49,164 nucleotides of DNA from Paludibacteraceae bacterium (GCA_024401435.1 JAKSLB010000022.1:1-49164); one strand, 5' to 3'. Positions 7,932-16,058 are shown, counted from the first letter of the stretch. Translations and numbers: made by a program. The notes: a model not told the origin generated them from the letters alone.

Positions 7932-8750
7932 ATGAGCTACCTTCAAAATGAATTCAATAGGATGTTTGGCAATGGATGTTCCGTAAAAGACTATGACTGG
8001 AACAAACCAAGGTTCTTTGACACCAACAACCCTTGCTATGCAGCGGAAGCTGCACTTATGAGTTCATTGACTTCAGAAGCGTTCAACAACTTTGGATATG
8101 AGGTTGACTACTATTGCAAGATGATTTCTACGCATAGGGATGAAATACTTGGCGAAGACCAATTACATAACATTGAAAGAAGGTTTAGACTATCCGTGTA
8201 TATGGAAAACACCCCCACAATGCAAAAGAACTATGAAATCCAAGGCATTGACTATGAGGAACTAATACATCTACAAGCAACTGTTGAACATTTCCAAGAG
8301 GCTTCAAGGTACAACTATGACAAGACCGCCATATCATTTGATGTGTATTATCCAAAGATTGGTGATATAATGTACCTTGAATGGTGCGACAAGTATTACG
8401 AAATCATAAATGTGAAGACATTCTCTCCAAACTCAACATTCCTAGCCGAACCAATGACCTATGAGTTCATATTGAAGATTTGGAGAAACAACCACGAAGA
8501 TGTCAACCTTTTCGGCACAGGTGATAGTGATATGCCGATTGAGGAATTCACTTCCCTTTCTGAAACATTCAATGTTGAAGCCGAAACAGGTTATGTTGAT
8601 TCAACATCTGACATATTCTCAATAAATGATGACATTGAAGAAAACAAGAAGGAATTTGATACCCCAGTTTCAAAGATTTCTCCTACAAATCCAACAAACT
8701 ACACAAAGAACAACAACAATTTTGATGATGATGTGTTTGGTGGTTGGTAG
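7932..8750 (+). CDS. T4 gp14-like neck protein, paralogue A
   Basis: A 272-residue protein, close to T4 gp14 (256). The order of features matches the gp14 family: an early E(A)ALMSSLTSEAF helix, GYEVDYYCK, then ILGEDQLHNIERRF, an aromatic YMENTPTMQKNYEIQG stretch, and the GDIMYLEWCDKYYEI strand pair. T4 gp14 acts with gp13 at the head-tail neck. The window has a second copy at 37754-38491 sharing ILGEDQLxxIERxF and the PTMxKxY motif, so one may have diverged in role. A terminator follows at 8786. Confidence 0.7.
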   Translation: MSYLQNEFNRMFGNGCSVKDYDWNKPRFFDTNNPCYAAEAALMSSLTSEAFNNFGYEVDYYCKMISTHRDEILGEDQLHNIERRFRLSVYMENTPTMQKNYEIQGIDYEELIHLQATVEHFQEASRYNYDKTAISFDVYYPKIGDIMYLEWCDKYYEIINVKTFSPNSTFLAEPMTYEFILKIWRNNHEDVNLFGTGDSDMPIEEFTSLSETFNVEAETGYVDSTSDIFSINDDIEENKKEFDTPVSKISPTNPTNYTKNNNNFDDDVFGGW

Positions 8751-8785
8751 AATTTAATATATTTACCATATTCAAAATGCGAATA

Positions 8786-8833
8786 GACCTTGGATGTATG
8801 ACCAAATGATTACCTCCAAGGTCAAATTTTTTT
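8786..8833 (+). terminator. Terminator with a conserved 18-base loop motif
   Basis: GACCTTGG (8786-8793) pairs with CCAAGGTC (8816-8823), then a T-run follows. The long loop holds GTATGACCAAATGATTAC (8796-8813), which differs by one base from the loop of the small RNA at 7795-7812. It lies 35 bases after the gp14-like gene. Confidence 0.75.
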
Positions 8834-8859
8834 CCCATACACCTAGTATTTTGGATAAT

Positions 8860-8891
8860 AAAAGAACGGCAAGACCCAATGTCTTGCCGTT
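8860..8891 (-). terminator. Terminator of the coiled-coil gene
   Basis: AACGGCAAGAC (8865-8875) and its complement (8881-8891) form an 11-bp stem with a 5-base loop. T-rich tracts lie on both sides, so it can act in both directions. The minus-strand coiled-coil gene ends at 8915. Confidence 0.75.
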
Positions 8892-8914
8892 TTCCTCTTT
8901 TTTGCAAAATCTAC

Positions 8915-9379
8915 TTATTTCGTTTGTTGGCTTTGCCTTTCCAATGCTGCACCCTTTATTTCACCCTTTAGTTCAGCAATTTGGTTTGAAATTCTCATAC
9001 TAACTTCGTTTTGTGTCTTGATATTGGATTGAAGTTCATTGTAAATCCTTTCGTAAGACATATTCTGCCTTTCCGCTAGGTTCTTAATCTCGGTGCTCAA
9101 TTCGGTCTTGACTTCCTTGATTTCATCACTAACATCCTTCTTGAATTCCTTCATATCCATTTGCATTTCATTGACTTCCTCTGTCAAGTGTTTGTTTTCA
9201 TTCTTTAGATTAATAATTTCAACATCTTGGTTGTCAAATCGTTCATCTCTTTGGTGTGCGGTATTCTTACGGGCGGTCTCTATCTTGGTCTTATCCGTTT
9301 GTGATTTGACCCAAGTAGTGATTGCACCAATCAATGCAATTAAGGATGTTATCAAAGCAGCGAGGGAGGCATTTTCCAT
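8915..9379 (-). CDS. Membrane-anchored coiled-coil protein
   Basis: A 154-residue protein. Residues about 4-24 (SLAALITSLIALIGAITTWV) form one membrane segment. The remainder is a long charged coiled coil (EEVNEMQMDMKEFKKDV and similar heptads) with a Gln/Lys-rich tail. Small membrane coiled-coil proteins are common in phages, including lysis-related ones, but nothing here proves such a role. The start lacks a Shine-Dalgarno sequence and has TATATAAG two bases before the ATG. It is divergent from the methyltransferase gene, with 38 bases between the starts. Confidence 0.65.
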   Translation of the reverse strand: MENASLAALITSLIALIGAITTWVKSQTDKTKIETARKNTAHQRDERFDNQDVEIINLKNENKHLTEEVNEMQMDMKEFKKDVSDEIKEVKTELSTEIKNLAERQNMSYERIYNELQSNIKTQNEVSMRISNQIAELKGEIKGAALERQSQQTK

Positions 9380-9389
9380 ATCTTATATA
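9380..9389 (-). promoter_or_regulatory. Start-adjacent late-promoter-like motif
   Basis: Minus strand: TATATAAG, then AT, then the ATG of the coiled-coil gene. Same box and spacing as at 31004 and 28975. Confidence 0.5.
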
Positions 9390-9417
9390 TATTTTTCTTA
9401 TTACGGAAAGTGAAAAA

Positions 9418-10011
9418 ATGTATCGGTACGAAATCATCAACAAATTCATTGAAAAATACAATCTAACCTCTTATCTTGAAATAGGTACAAGGCATAGAGA
9501 GAACTTTGACAAGATAGTTTGCAAGGAAAAAATTTGCGTTGACCCGTACCCTCCAGAAGGCGTTTCGGTTGATTTCAAGATGACTTCTGATGAGTTCTTC
9601 AAGGTATGTGGCAAGCAATTTGATTGCGTATTTATTGACGGATTACACGAAGCACACCAAGTATATCGTGATATACTAAATTCATTGAAATTGCTTAAAA
9701 AGGGAGGTGTGATAATTTGCCACGATTGTATGCCTTCAAGTTCCGTAGCACAAAAAGAATTTGAAAGCTATAATGGAATTGAGGATTGGAATGGTGATGG
9801 TTGGAAGGCTTTCGCTAAATATAGGTTTTCTTCCACATACTATTGCTATACAATAACGGAGGATTGCGGTTGTGGAATAATAGACACCAACAAGGAAAGT
9901 GATATAGGTGATGAAAACAAGATGTCGTTAAACATCAATGAGTTGTGTTGGGAAGCCTTTGATAAGTTTTATACCATTATGATTAATCCCAAACCAGACA
10001 TTGTAGAATAA
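9418..10011 (+). CDS. Class I SAM-dependent methyltransferase-like protein
   Basis: A 197-residue protein. YLEIGTRHRENF at residues 19-30 is the glycine-containing SAM-binding loop (motif I, E-I-G-T). FDCVFIDGLHEAHQVYRDI followed by LLKKGGVIICHDC matches the Methyltransferase_24-like layout, with Asp/His near the active site. The substrate is unknown; glycan or small-molecule targets are typical of this group. ATG 9418 is chosen because GGAAAG lies upstream and motif I then sits at the usual distance from the N-terminus. A bidirectional terminator follows. Confidence 0.72.
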   Translation: MYRYEIINKFIEKYNLTSYLEIGTRHRENFDKIVCKEKICVDPYPPEGVSVDFKMTSDEFFKVCGKQFDCVFIDGLHEAHQVYRDILNSLKLLKKGGVIICHDCMPSSSVAQKEFESYNGIEDWNGDGWKAFAKYRFSSTYYCYTITEDCGCGIIDTNKESDIGDENKMSLNINELCWEAFDKFYTIMINPKPDIVE

Positions 10012-10012
10012 G

Positions 10013-10042
10013 AAAACCGACCTAAATGGTCGGTTTTTCTTT
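10013..10042. terminator. Bidirectional terminator between convergent genes
   Basis: AAAACCGACC (10013-10022) and GGTCGGTTTT (10028-10037) form a perfect 10-bp stem with a 5-base loop and T-runs on both strands. It serves the methyltransferase gene and the convergent 731-residue gene. Confidence 0.85.
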
Positions 10043-12237
10043 TATTTCAATTTGTCCTTCAATACCTTCAAGACATCGTTTATGCTTGGGTCTATATGTC
10101 CTAACAACATATTTGGCACTTTATCACTTGATAGTCTTGCAAATATGAAGCCTTCTCCATAATCTGGCATAGGATTTGTACCGTTATGTTCCTTGAAGTC
10201 ATTCAATTTAGTCAAGAACGCATCATAGTAATCATTTTTGAAACCATTGTCATTCTTGAAATTAGCAAATGCGTTAATCTTGTCGGTAACTTCAACCTTT
10301 GTTTCTATTTCTATGCCCTTATCCGCACATTTTTTCCACATAGAAGTGAAATAATCGCATACATTCATCAAAGAATTAAGACTATTTCCCTTATTTACAC
10401 CATACTTGTTGCATAGACCCTCTATGTTCTTTGCAACATCACCATTTGGCTTGAACATCATTATGGGTTTGGTGTTTTCAACAAAGTTCTTCTTGTACCA
10501 AGCCTTGTATTCATCTGACACACCGCCCTCATTCTTCTTTTCTTCTTCCGCTTCATTCAACGATGACTTGTAGAAATCCATAAGTGCATTGGATATTGTG
10601 TTCTCAACCACATCACCACTATCAATCTTCTCTTGTCTATCATTCACAGCCTTTTCTGCGTTGTCGGCTTCTTCCTTGTTCAACACACCTTCAACAATTA
10701 GAGCATTGAATAGTGAACTTTTCTTTCTTGTTGATAGTTTCAACTTATGCTCATCATCTATGGTATTCTCACAAATCTTACCATATTCATCAACATTCAA
10801 GTCATTGAACATATCATTGAATGTGTTCAAGAAAGCATTGTATTCATTTTCAAATACCTGTTTGATTTGTTTCTTTATGTCATCCTTGTTGACCTTTGGC
10901 TTTTCCTCTTGTGGTTGTTCACCATCGGCTTCCATAAGCAATGAATTGACAAAATCCGTCACAAATGTCGCTTCCTTGATGTTATCCAACTTGGTGAATA
11001 GGTCATCCAAGGTCTTTTTAGCACCATCCCTCTTGACCTTTTCTTCAACAGGTTCATCTTCTTCAAGACCCTTCTTGCTATCAGCCATAATGGACTTGTA
11101 TTCATTGGAAACCCAATCCTTTACCGTCTTTGCACCAGAAGCAATCTTTTGGAGTGCTCCAGACTTGTAAATCTTCGCCATAACCTTGAAGGCACAATTG
11201 AACAAGTTCCAAGGTTCTTTGTCAAGCCAATCCGCAACCGCATTAGCACCATCCTTCATCATCTCACTTATTCCATATAGATAGCCTTGTCTCTTGCCAC
11301 CGCTAACTGTCTTGTCTTGGACTTCCTTCTTCCGTTCTTCCTCAAAGGTATTCTCTTGTCCATTCACAAAGGAATTGTTCAATCTAATCTTCGCATCCTC
11401 TGGTGGATTGTTGCCTTGTGCCTTCAAATCCTCAATAGCAAGCTCAATAATCTTGTCTATGTTAGTACCCTTCTTGAAATAATCCTTGTTTGAATCACCC
11501 CTAGAAGACTTTACCGCATTCTCAAGCATTTCCTTGTTCAATACCTTATCCTTGGCATCGTACTTGACATTTCCCTTCTTTGTCAATGGATTGTTGCTAT
11601 TTGCCCTATATAGGGCATAATTCCGTGCCAACATCTCCTTTGCATACTTTTGACCCAAGGAATAGAAATAATCCTCCTTTTCATCCAAGGTAGCACCGCC
11701 AGTCATATTTGACAATGAACGCAAATACTTCATTGACTTGTCATCCATTACATCATCGTTAAAGTATTTCTGCATTTCTATGTCCGTACCATCAAAAAAT
11801 TCCTTCAACTTGGCTATTTCCTTACTCTCTACAACCTTTTTGAATGCATCCGTAGTCTTTCCATCTTTGACCATTGAAGAATCCCAAGTCTTGTTCTTCC
11901 TATAAAAGAACTTCTTACCCTTCATCTCATCACTACTCAAATCCAAAGGGTTCTCTATCGCATTTGTTTTCTTACCTTCCTTGTCAGCTACGAATATCTT
12001 ACCTTCCTCACGCAACTTGTCAACCTCACTTGCGGTCAACTTTCGTTCCTTACCATTCTCCCTATAAAAGATTGATGGTTCATTTGAGTTCACATCACCT
12101 TCTTCACCATATAATTGATAATCGGTAGAACCAAGCAACTCATTTGGCTTTTCCGTCTTTAGGAACACATTGCTCAACACATCAAATAGATTGTCATTAT
12201 TTAAGGTCTTGATATTCTGGAATTCTTCTTTAGTCAT
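10042..12237 (-). CDS. Large charged protein, probable internal virion or head-core protein
   Basis: A 731-residue, Lys/Glu/Asp/Asn-rich, mostly helical protein with no recognised enzyme motif. Two L-x-E|A sites occur in acidic linkers: SLLMEADGE near residue 435 and SSLNEAEEE near residue 557. They resemble T4 prohead-protease sites and would split the protein into large pieces if used. A short amphipathic stretch near residue 335 (WLDKEPWNLFNCAFKVM) is the only strongly hydrophobic segment. The start has TACATAAG two bases before the ATG and no Shine-Dalgarno sequence. A head-interior or ejected protein is an inference. Confidence 0.6.
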   Translation of the reverse strand: MTKEEFQNIKTLNNDNLFDVLSNVFLKTEKPNELLGSTDYQLYGEEGDVNSNEPSIFYRENGKERKLTASEVDKLREEGKIFVADKEGKKTNAIENPLDLSSDEMKGKKFFYRKNKTWDSSMVKDGKTTDAFKKVVESKEIAKLKEFFDGTDIEMQKYFNDDVMDDKSMKYLRSLSNMTGGATLDEKEDYFYSLGQKYAKEMLARNYALYRANSNNPLTKKGNVKYDAKDKVLNKEMLENAVKSSRGDSNKDYFKKGTNIDKIIELAIEDLKAQGNNPPEDAKIRLNNSFVNGQENTFEEERKKEVQDKTVSGGKRQGYLYGISEMMKDGANAVADWLDKEPWNLFNCAFKVMAKIYKSGALQKIASGAKTVKDWVSNEYKSIMADSKKGLEEDEPVEEKVKRDGAKKTLDDLFTKLDNIKEATFVTDFVNSLLMEADGEQPQEEKPKVNKDDIKKQIKQVFENEYNAFLNTFNDMFNDLNVDEYGKICENTIDDEHKLKLSTRKKSSLFNALIVEGVLNKEEADNAEKAVNDRQEKIDSGDVVENTISNALMDFYKSSLNEAEEEKKNEGGVSDEYKAWYKKNFVENTKPIMMFKPNGDVAKNIEGLCNKYGVNKGNSLNSLMNVCDYFTSMWKKCADKGIEIETKVEVTDKINAFANFKNDNGFKNDYYDAFLTKLNDFKEHNGTNPMPDYGEGFIFARLSSDKVPNMLLGHIDPSINDVLKVLKDKLK

Positions 12238-12247
12238 ATCTTATGTA
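12238..12247 (-). promoter_or_regulatory. Start-adjacent late-promoter-like motif
   Basis: Minus strand: TACATAAG, then AT, then the ATG of the 731-residue gene. Box and spacing match those at 7922. Confidence 0.5.
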
Positions 12248-12269
12248 TTTTCCCCCATTAAAGTGCCAA

Positions 12270-12374
12270 AAGTGTAGAAAAGTGCCAAATTAGGATGATG
12301 GTTTCTCTTAACGGAAGGGATTATGGACGGAACTAAAGTTTAAAACTCTAATCTAATTTGGCACTTTTTGAAAA
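12270..12374 (+). ncRNA. Hairpin element, copy 1 of 3
   Basis: AAAAGTGCCAAATTAG (12278-12293) pairs perfectly with 12353-12368, a 16-bp stem followed by TTTTT. The 59-base apical part holds GATGGTTTCTCTTAACGG, conserved in all copies, and a small hairpin around AGTTTAAAACT. It looks like a self-terminating structured RNA. The plus orientation is chosen for the longer T-run, but the minus strand also has a T-run. Confidence 0.65.
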
Positions 12375-12497
12375 GTTGATTAAAGTATGTGTTAGTGTAT
12401 GAATAGCCTATGATATACAAATCATATCATATACAAAATCATATAAGAATATAATATGTGAGTACATATATGTGTTTTATATGGAAAAGAACAATAA

Positions 12498-12602
12498 AGT
12501 ATAGAAAAGTGCCAAATTAGAATGATGGTTTCTCTTAACGGAAGGGAATATGTGCGGAACTAAAGTTTAAAACTCTAATCTAATTTGGCACTTTTTTGAA
12601 AA
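12498..12602 (+). ncRNA. Hairpin element, copy 2 of 3
   Basis: The stem 12505-12520 with 12580-12595 is identical to copy 1 and is followed by a T-run. The apical domain is nearly identical to copy 1, with the same GATGGTTTCTCTTAACGG motif. The sequence between copies is unrelated AT-rich DNA, which implies selection on the element itself. Confidence 0.65.
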
Positions 12603-12717
12603 GTAAAAGTATATGTTACAAAGAGTAATCAATAGTACATAGACAATAACGAACAGTATGTTATGATTGAATCAATTGATATGAAAAAAAAACAAATCAT
12701 ATGATGTATGTAATGTA

Positions 12718-12829
12718 ATATTTGAAATTAGGCTCATAAAGGCACATTCTAGTGTTTATTTGTATAAGGGTATGTAAGTATACCCTTGATGTATGAAAAT
12801 GGCTAGAATATGTGTTTCTGTTCAAATAT
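12718..12829. ncRNA. Long nested inverted-repeat element
   Basis: Three nested stems along one arm: ATATTTGAA (12718-12726) with 12821-12829; CACATTCTAG (12743-12752) with 12803-12814, which has a two-base bulge; and AAGGGTAT (12766-12773) with ATACCCTT (12780-12787). Different from the neighbouring triple element. No T-run follows directly. It could be a folded RNA or a DNA cruciform site. Confidence 0.5.
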
Positions 12830-12889
12830 GAATAGTACACATTGGAATGTATTATACATCAATGATTATATGATTGAATAAAGTACAAA

Positions 12890-12994
12890 AATACTAGAAA
12901 AGTGCCAAATTAGGATGATGGTTTCTCTTAACGGAAGGATAGATGCGGACTCCTAGAGCGTAAATATCACATCTAATTTGGCACTTTTTGAAAA
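12890..12994 (+). ncRNA. Hairpin element, copy 3 of 3
   Basis: Same 16-bp stem (12898-12913 with 12973-12988) and same GATGGTTTCTCTTAACGG motif as copies 1 and 2. The 3' apical part differs, GACTCCTAGAGC instead of the AACTAAAGTTTAAAACTC region, yet it can still form a small hairpin (CTC/GAG). Change of sequence with retained pairing supports a structured RNA. Confidence 0.65.
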
Positions 12995-13277
12995 TGGTGT
13001 AATGCATTGACACTTTTATGTAAATCATAGAAGATAACTATCAGATAAGAAATAATATGTGTAAATGCAAATATTATGATATGAAACGATGTATAATATG
13101 TGTATATGCAATTGTTATAAATTCATACAAATATTATGAATTAACGAATTATATGTCATTATGTGACACAAATCGTATGATTTAAAGAATTGTATATGTG
13201 TATAATATGGTGTATATGATGTTGATAAATTGTTGATAGTATAAGATTGATGATTGAGAGAAATATGAAAGTTGTAG

Positions 13278-13306
13278 TTGACAAACCTATAACTTTTTGT
13301 TAAATT
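13278..13306 (+). promoter_or_regulatory. Early-type promoter of the LRR cluster
   Basis: TTGACA 13278-13283, a 17-base spacer, then TAAATT 13301-13306. ATG 13315 lies only 8 bases after the -10 box and no Shine-Dalgarno sequence is present, so the first LRR gene would have a very short leader or none. Confidence 0.55.
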
Positions 13307-13314
13307 ATATAAAA

Positions 13315-13776
13315 ATGGATGAAGAAATCATAACGATAGACCGATTGGATAGGAGTAATTACAAGGAATATTTGGGCAAGACCCTAAATGTTCGTAAGAA
13401 TGTATTTTTATCCAATATAGACATTGATGTATTACCAATCAAGTTCAATGTTGTTGGTCGTGACTTCAATGTATACAACAATAGATTGACTACATTGGAA
13501 TGGAGTCCTAGGTATGTCGGTGGAGATTTCGTATGTTCCAGTAATTGTTTGAAGGATTTAAGTCATTCACCGATATATGTGCGAGGGGATTTTATATGTA
13601 GTTACAATTCTATAAAGACATTGGAATATCATCCAGAGTATGTGGGTGGTATATTTAGCTATTTTGGGAATAGTTTCAATGAAACTGTTATAAATCTTTT
13701 TACAATGCGTATGGTTAAGGTCAAGGCATTTAAGAAAGATACTGATTACGATGAGTATTTCAAGGTTTTGTTATGA
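13315..13776 (+). CDS. Leucine-rich-repeat protein 1 (short)
   Basis: A 153-residue protein with an N-terminal cap (IDRLDRSNYKEYLGKTLNV) shared by all four members, then about three 21-residue repeats of the form LxxLxxxPxYVGGDFxCSxN. The C-terminal tail is charged. The repeats should form a short beta-solenoid, typical of protein-binding LRRs. ATG 13315 is used; a TTG at 13297 would overlap the promoter. The stop overlaps the next start (ATGA), so translation is coupled. No signal peptide, so the protein is cytoplasmic. Partner unknown. Confidence 0.7.
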   Translation: MDEEIITIDRLDRSNYKEYLGKTLNVRKNVFLSNIDIDVLPIKFNVVGRDFNVYNNRLTTLEWSPRYVGGDFVCSSNCLKDLSHSPIYVRGDFICSYNSIKTLEYHPEYVGGIFSYFGNSFNETVINLFTMRMVKVKAFKKDTDYDEYFKVLL

Positions 13777-14342
13777 TAGTTGTGAGAGATAACATAAATG
13801 GGATTAACTACAAGGCATTTATAGGCAAGACCATAGATGTGGTTATGGGTGATGTATATCTTTCTCACTTGAAATTGAAGGAGTTGCCGTTCCGTGTATT
13901 GAAGGTTGAGGGTGATTTCCATTGTGACAATAATGAGTTGACAAGTCTATATGGATGTCCAGAGTATGTAGGCGGTGGGTTTGATTGTAGTTGCAATGAG
14001 TTGACAAGTCTTGGTGATGTGCCTATGGAGATTGGCGGTTACTACAACATATCACACAACCATATTCAAGAATTGCATAACATACCTAAAGTAATAAATG
14101 GATACTTTGATTGTTCTCATAATATGTTGAGAACATTGAAGGGTTCTCCTAGTAGGGTCGGTGGATTTTATAGCATAGCATACAACAAACTTGAAACATT
14201 GGAGGGTGCTACATCTGACATAGGTGGTCAATTGTACATTGATTCAAACAATGTTGACTTGCATGAGTTGTATTTGTATAAGGAAAGGATTCGCAAGGTT
14301 AGGATGATTAGGAGTAAATATGAAGAAAAACATAAAAAGTGA
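13773..14342 (+). CDS. Leucine-rich-repeat protein 2
   Basis: A 189-residue protein: the shared cap (NINGINYKAFIGKTIDV, then GDVYLSHL) followed by five 21-residue repeats such as LTSLYGCPEYVGGGFDCSCN. The later repeats are more degenerate, and cysteine is replaced by I or Y in some strands. The C-terminus is basic. It overlaps the preceding gene by 4 bases and the following 52-residue gene by 23 bases, in one operon. Phage and bacterial proteins with this repeat are known, but their roles are largely unassigned. Confidence 0.7.
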   Translation: MIVVRDNINGINYKAFIGKTIDVVMGDVYLSHLKLKELPFRVLKVEGDFHCDNNELTSLYGCPEYVGGGFDCSCNELTSLGDVPMEIGGYYNISHNHIQELHNIPKVINGYFDCSHNMLRTLKGSPSRVGGFYSIAYNKLETLEGATSDIGGQLYIDSNNVDLHELYLYKERIRKVRMIRSKYEEKHKK

Positions 14343-14478
14343 GATAAATTACAAGCGTAATAGAATGCTTGGTGTGTTGAAGAACGGAGAAAGGATTTAC
14401 AAGTTGTATGACATATTAAGTATTGACAAAGACAAGTTACTCAAAATGTGTAGGAATGGTGAATTACATATCAAATAG
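14320..14478 (+). CDS. Small basic protein
   Basis: A 52-residue reading frame beginning MKKNIKSEINYKRNRMLG, with a good GGAG site 8 bases before ATG 14320. It overlaps the 3' end of LRR protein 2 by 23 bases and ends 9 bases before the next gene. The middle part (GVLKNGERIYKLYDILSID) looks like a folded small domain rather than random sequence. It may be a DNA- or protein-binding peptide; function unknown. Confidence 0.5.
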   Translation: MKKNIKSEINYKRNRMLGVLKNGERIYKLYDILSIDKDKLLKMCRNGELHIK

Positions 14479-14487
14479 GGAAAAGAA

Positions 14488-14961
14488 ATGACTATTGAAG
14501 AACAAATAAAAGTTATGGAGGCTTACACTGAAGGTAAGCAGATTCAAAGTAAACCTCTATTTATTTTTGGTCATTGGAGTGATGATGCTCCTAGTTGGAA
14601 TTGGCATAACTTTAAATACCGTGTTAAGCCAGAAATTCCATCAAAGCAGATTGATAAGTCATCCTTGTACAACAAGTTTGTTAGAGTGAATAGTGACTTA
14701 ACGCATATTCGCATTGAAGACATTGAATATGTTACTGTAAATGACGATGCTAATAGTGTTAACATTTATATGAAAAGTGGTAATATCATTGAGCCAAATA
14801 ATGTGACTTTCTACGATGAAAATGGAAATGAAGTTGAGTTTGTTACTCGTTGTTATAATGATTCTCCTGACAAAGGCGTAGAAAGAATTAAGACTATCAA
14901 TAAAGTATGTGCCGATATTAGTAATGAGTTGCTTATTAGAATGCTATCTTTGGAGAAATAA
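14488..14961 (+). CDS. Phage protein with a YTEGKxIQ...WNWxxFKYRVK domain, copy 1
   Basis: A 157-residue protein. The N-terminal 50 residues (IKVMEAYTEGKQIQSK... then APSWNWHNFKYRVKPE) form a compact domain seen in many phage proteins of unknown role: a short helix, a glycine turn, W-x-D and a WxW...YR(V/I)K end. The paralogue directly downstream has the same domain (VMKAYTKGEPIECK, PSWDWLNYEYRIKSE). The C-terminal 100 residues differ between the two. The pair is interleaved with the LRR genes. Confidence 0.65.
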   Translation: MTIEEQIKVMEAYTEGKQIQSKPLFIFGHWSDDAPSWNWHNFKYRVKPEIPSKQIDKSSLYNKFVRVNSDLTHIRIEDIEYVTVNDDANSVNIYMKSGNIIEPNNVTFYDENGNEVEFVTRCYNDSPDKGVERIKTINKVCADISNELLIRMLSLEK

Positions 14962-14962
14962 T

Positions 14963-15400
14963 ATGACTACTGAAAAAATGATTGAAGTGATGAAGGCTTA
15001 CACTAAAGGAGAGCCAATAGAATGTAAAATGATACTTGGAGAAGATAATTGGGGTGATGTTATTGATAATCCTAGTTGGGATTGGCTTAACTATGAATAT
15101 CGTATCAAGTCAGAAAATAAAGAACCGACTTATAGACCATATAAGAACATTGAAGAAATGTATGAAGATATTAAGAAACGACTTGATGAAAACTATGGTG
15201 GAATGCAACATCCAGTATTTTCAGGTATGTGGCTAAAACAAAAGGATTATGATATGATGACACAGATTACTGGAACTCTCAATGATAGTAGTCTTGACCA
15301 CCAAGAGATTTTATTGGGTCAGGTATGGATTAGATTAGAGAAAGCCTTTAATGATTATACTTTTCTTGACGGAACGCCATTTGGTATAAAGGTGGAATAG
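14963..15400 (+). CDS. Phage protein with a YTKGEPIE...WDWLNYEYRIK domain, copy 2
   Basis: A 145-residue protein, paralogue of the preceding one over the first 50 residues. The second half (NIEEMYEDIKKRLDENYGG) is helical and unrelated to copy 1. ATG 14963 is chosen because it aligns with the start of copy 1 and follows TTGGAG; a longer frame from 14909 lies inside the upstream gene. The stop directly abuts the ATG of LRR protein 3. Confidence 0.65.
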   Translation: MTTEKMIEVMKAYTKGEPIECKMILGEDNWGDVIDNPSWDWLNYEYRIKSENKEPTYRPYKNIEEMYEDIKKRLDENYGGMQHPVFSGMWLKQKDYDMMTQITGTLNDSSLDHQEILLGQVWIRLEKAFNDYTFLDGTPFGIKVE

Positions 15401-16024
15401 ATGTCAAGAGATGATGCCATATACAATGTTAAAAGGATTGACAAGAGCAATTACCGACAATACATAGGCAAGAAGGTCAATGTTGAAGGTAGTGTAGACA
15501 TATCATTTATGGGATTGAAACATATAGGTGTTATTTTCCTAAATGTCGGTGGTACTTTTAGTTGTTCCCACAATGAATTGACTTCATTGAGAAATTGTCC
15601 TATAAGTGTAGGTAGTCATTTTTCTTGTAGTAATAACAAGTTGAGAAGTTTAAAGCATTCTCCAAGGACGGTAGGTGGTGCGTTTGTTTGTTCATACAAC
15701 TTGCTTCAATCCTTGGTGGGTTCTCCAACAAGTGTAGGGTCTGATTTAATGTGCAACAACAATAGACTTCGTACACTTGAAGGTTGTCCAAGAAAGGTAA
15801 ATGATTTCATTTGCAATAGAAATCTTTTGAGAAATCTTAAACATTGTCCAGACATTGTTGATGGTTGCTTTGTTTGTGATAGGAACAATCTAATGACATT
15901 GGAGTATGTTCCTAGCTATGTTAAATCTGGGCTTTATTGCTTAACATATAGGAAGGATAAGGTTATTGAAATTGAAATGGTGAATAGAAGATATAAGATG
16001 TTGAAAAAGATTAAGGATATGTAG
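15401..16024 (+). CDS. Leucine-rich-repeat protein 3
   Basis: A 207-residue protein with the shared cap (RIDKSNYRQYIGKKVNV, then GSVDIS) and about six repeats of 20-21 residues, for example LTSLRNCPISVGSHFSCSNN and LRSLKHSPRTVGGAFVCSYN. Cysteine recurs at the same strand position in nearly every repeat, forming a ladder. The C-terminus is basic. A good AAAGGTGG site precedes the ATG. Cytoplasmic; binding partner unknown. Confidence 0.7.
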   Translation: MSRDDAIYNVKRIDKSNYRQYIGKKVNVEGSVDISFMGLKHIGVIFLNVGGTFSCSHNELTSLRNCPISVGSHFSCSNNKLRSLKHSPRTVGGAFVCSYNLLQSLVGSPTSVGSDLMCNNNRLRTLEGCPRKVNDFICNRNLLRNLKHCPDIVDGCFVCDRNNLMTLEYVPSYVKSGLYCLTYRKDKVIEIEMVNRRYKMLKKIKDM

Positions 16025-16058
16025 TATTACTTTCATAGACATTGATAGAATACGCAAT

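Larger units (their letters stand above)
12238..13277. other. Gene-free, AT-rich kilobase with repeated structured elements
   Basis: No credible reading frame on either strand. It holds three copies of one hairpin element (12270-12374, 12498-12602, 12890-12994) and a separate long folded element (12718-12829). The connecting sequence is AT-rich, with many ATATG/CATAT words. It could be a small-RNA locus, a replication origin or a regulatory platform; the sequence does not decide. Confidence 0.6.

Noticed and set aside
10589-11170. A 193-codon plus-strand frame
   Set aside because: It is antisense to the well-supported 731-residue gene, Ser/Phe-rich as expected of a shadow, and lacks a start signal.
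12270-12994. CRISPR array
   Set aside because: Three long copies, each with its own 16-bp hairpin, at irregular distances of about 120 and 290 bases, with no cas genes. This does not fit repeat-spacer structure.
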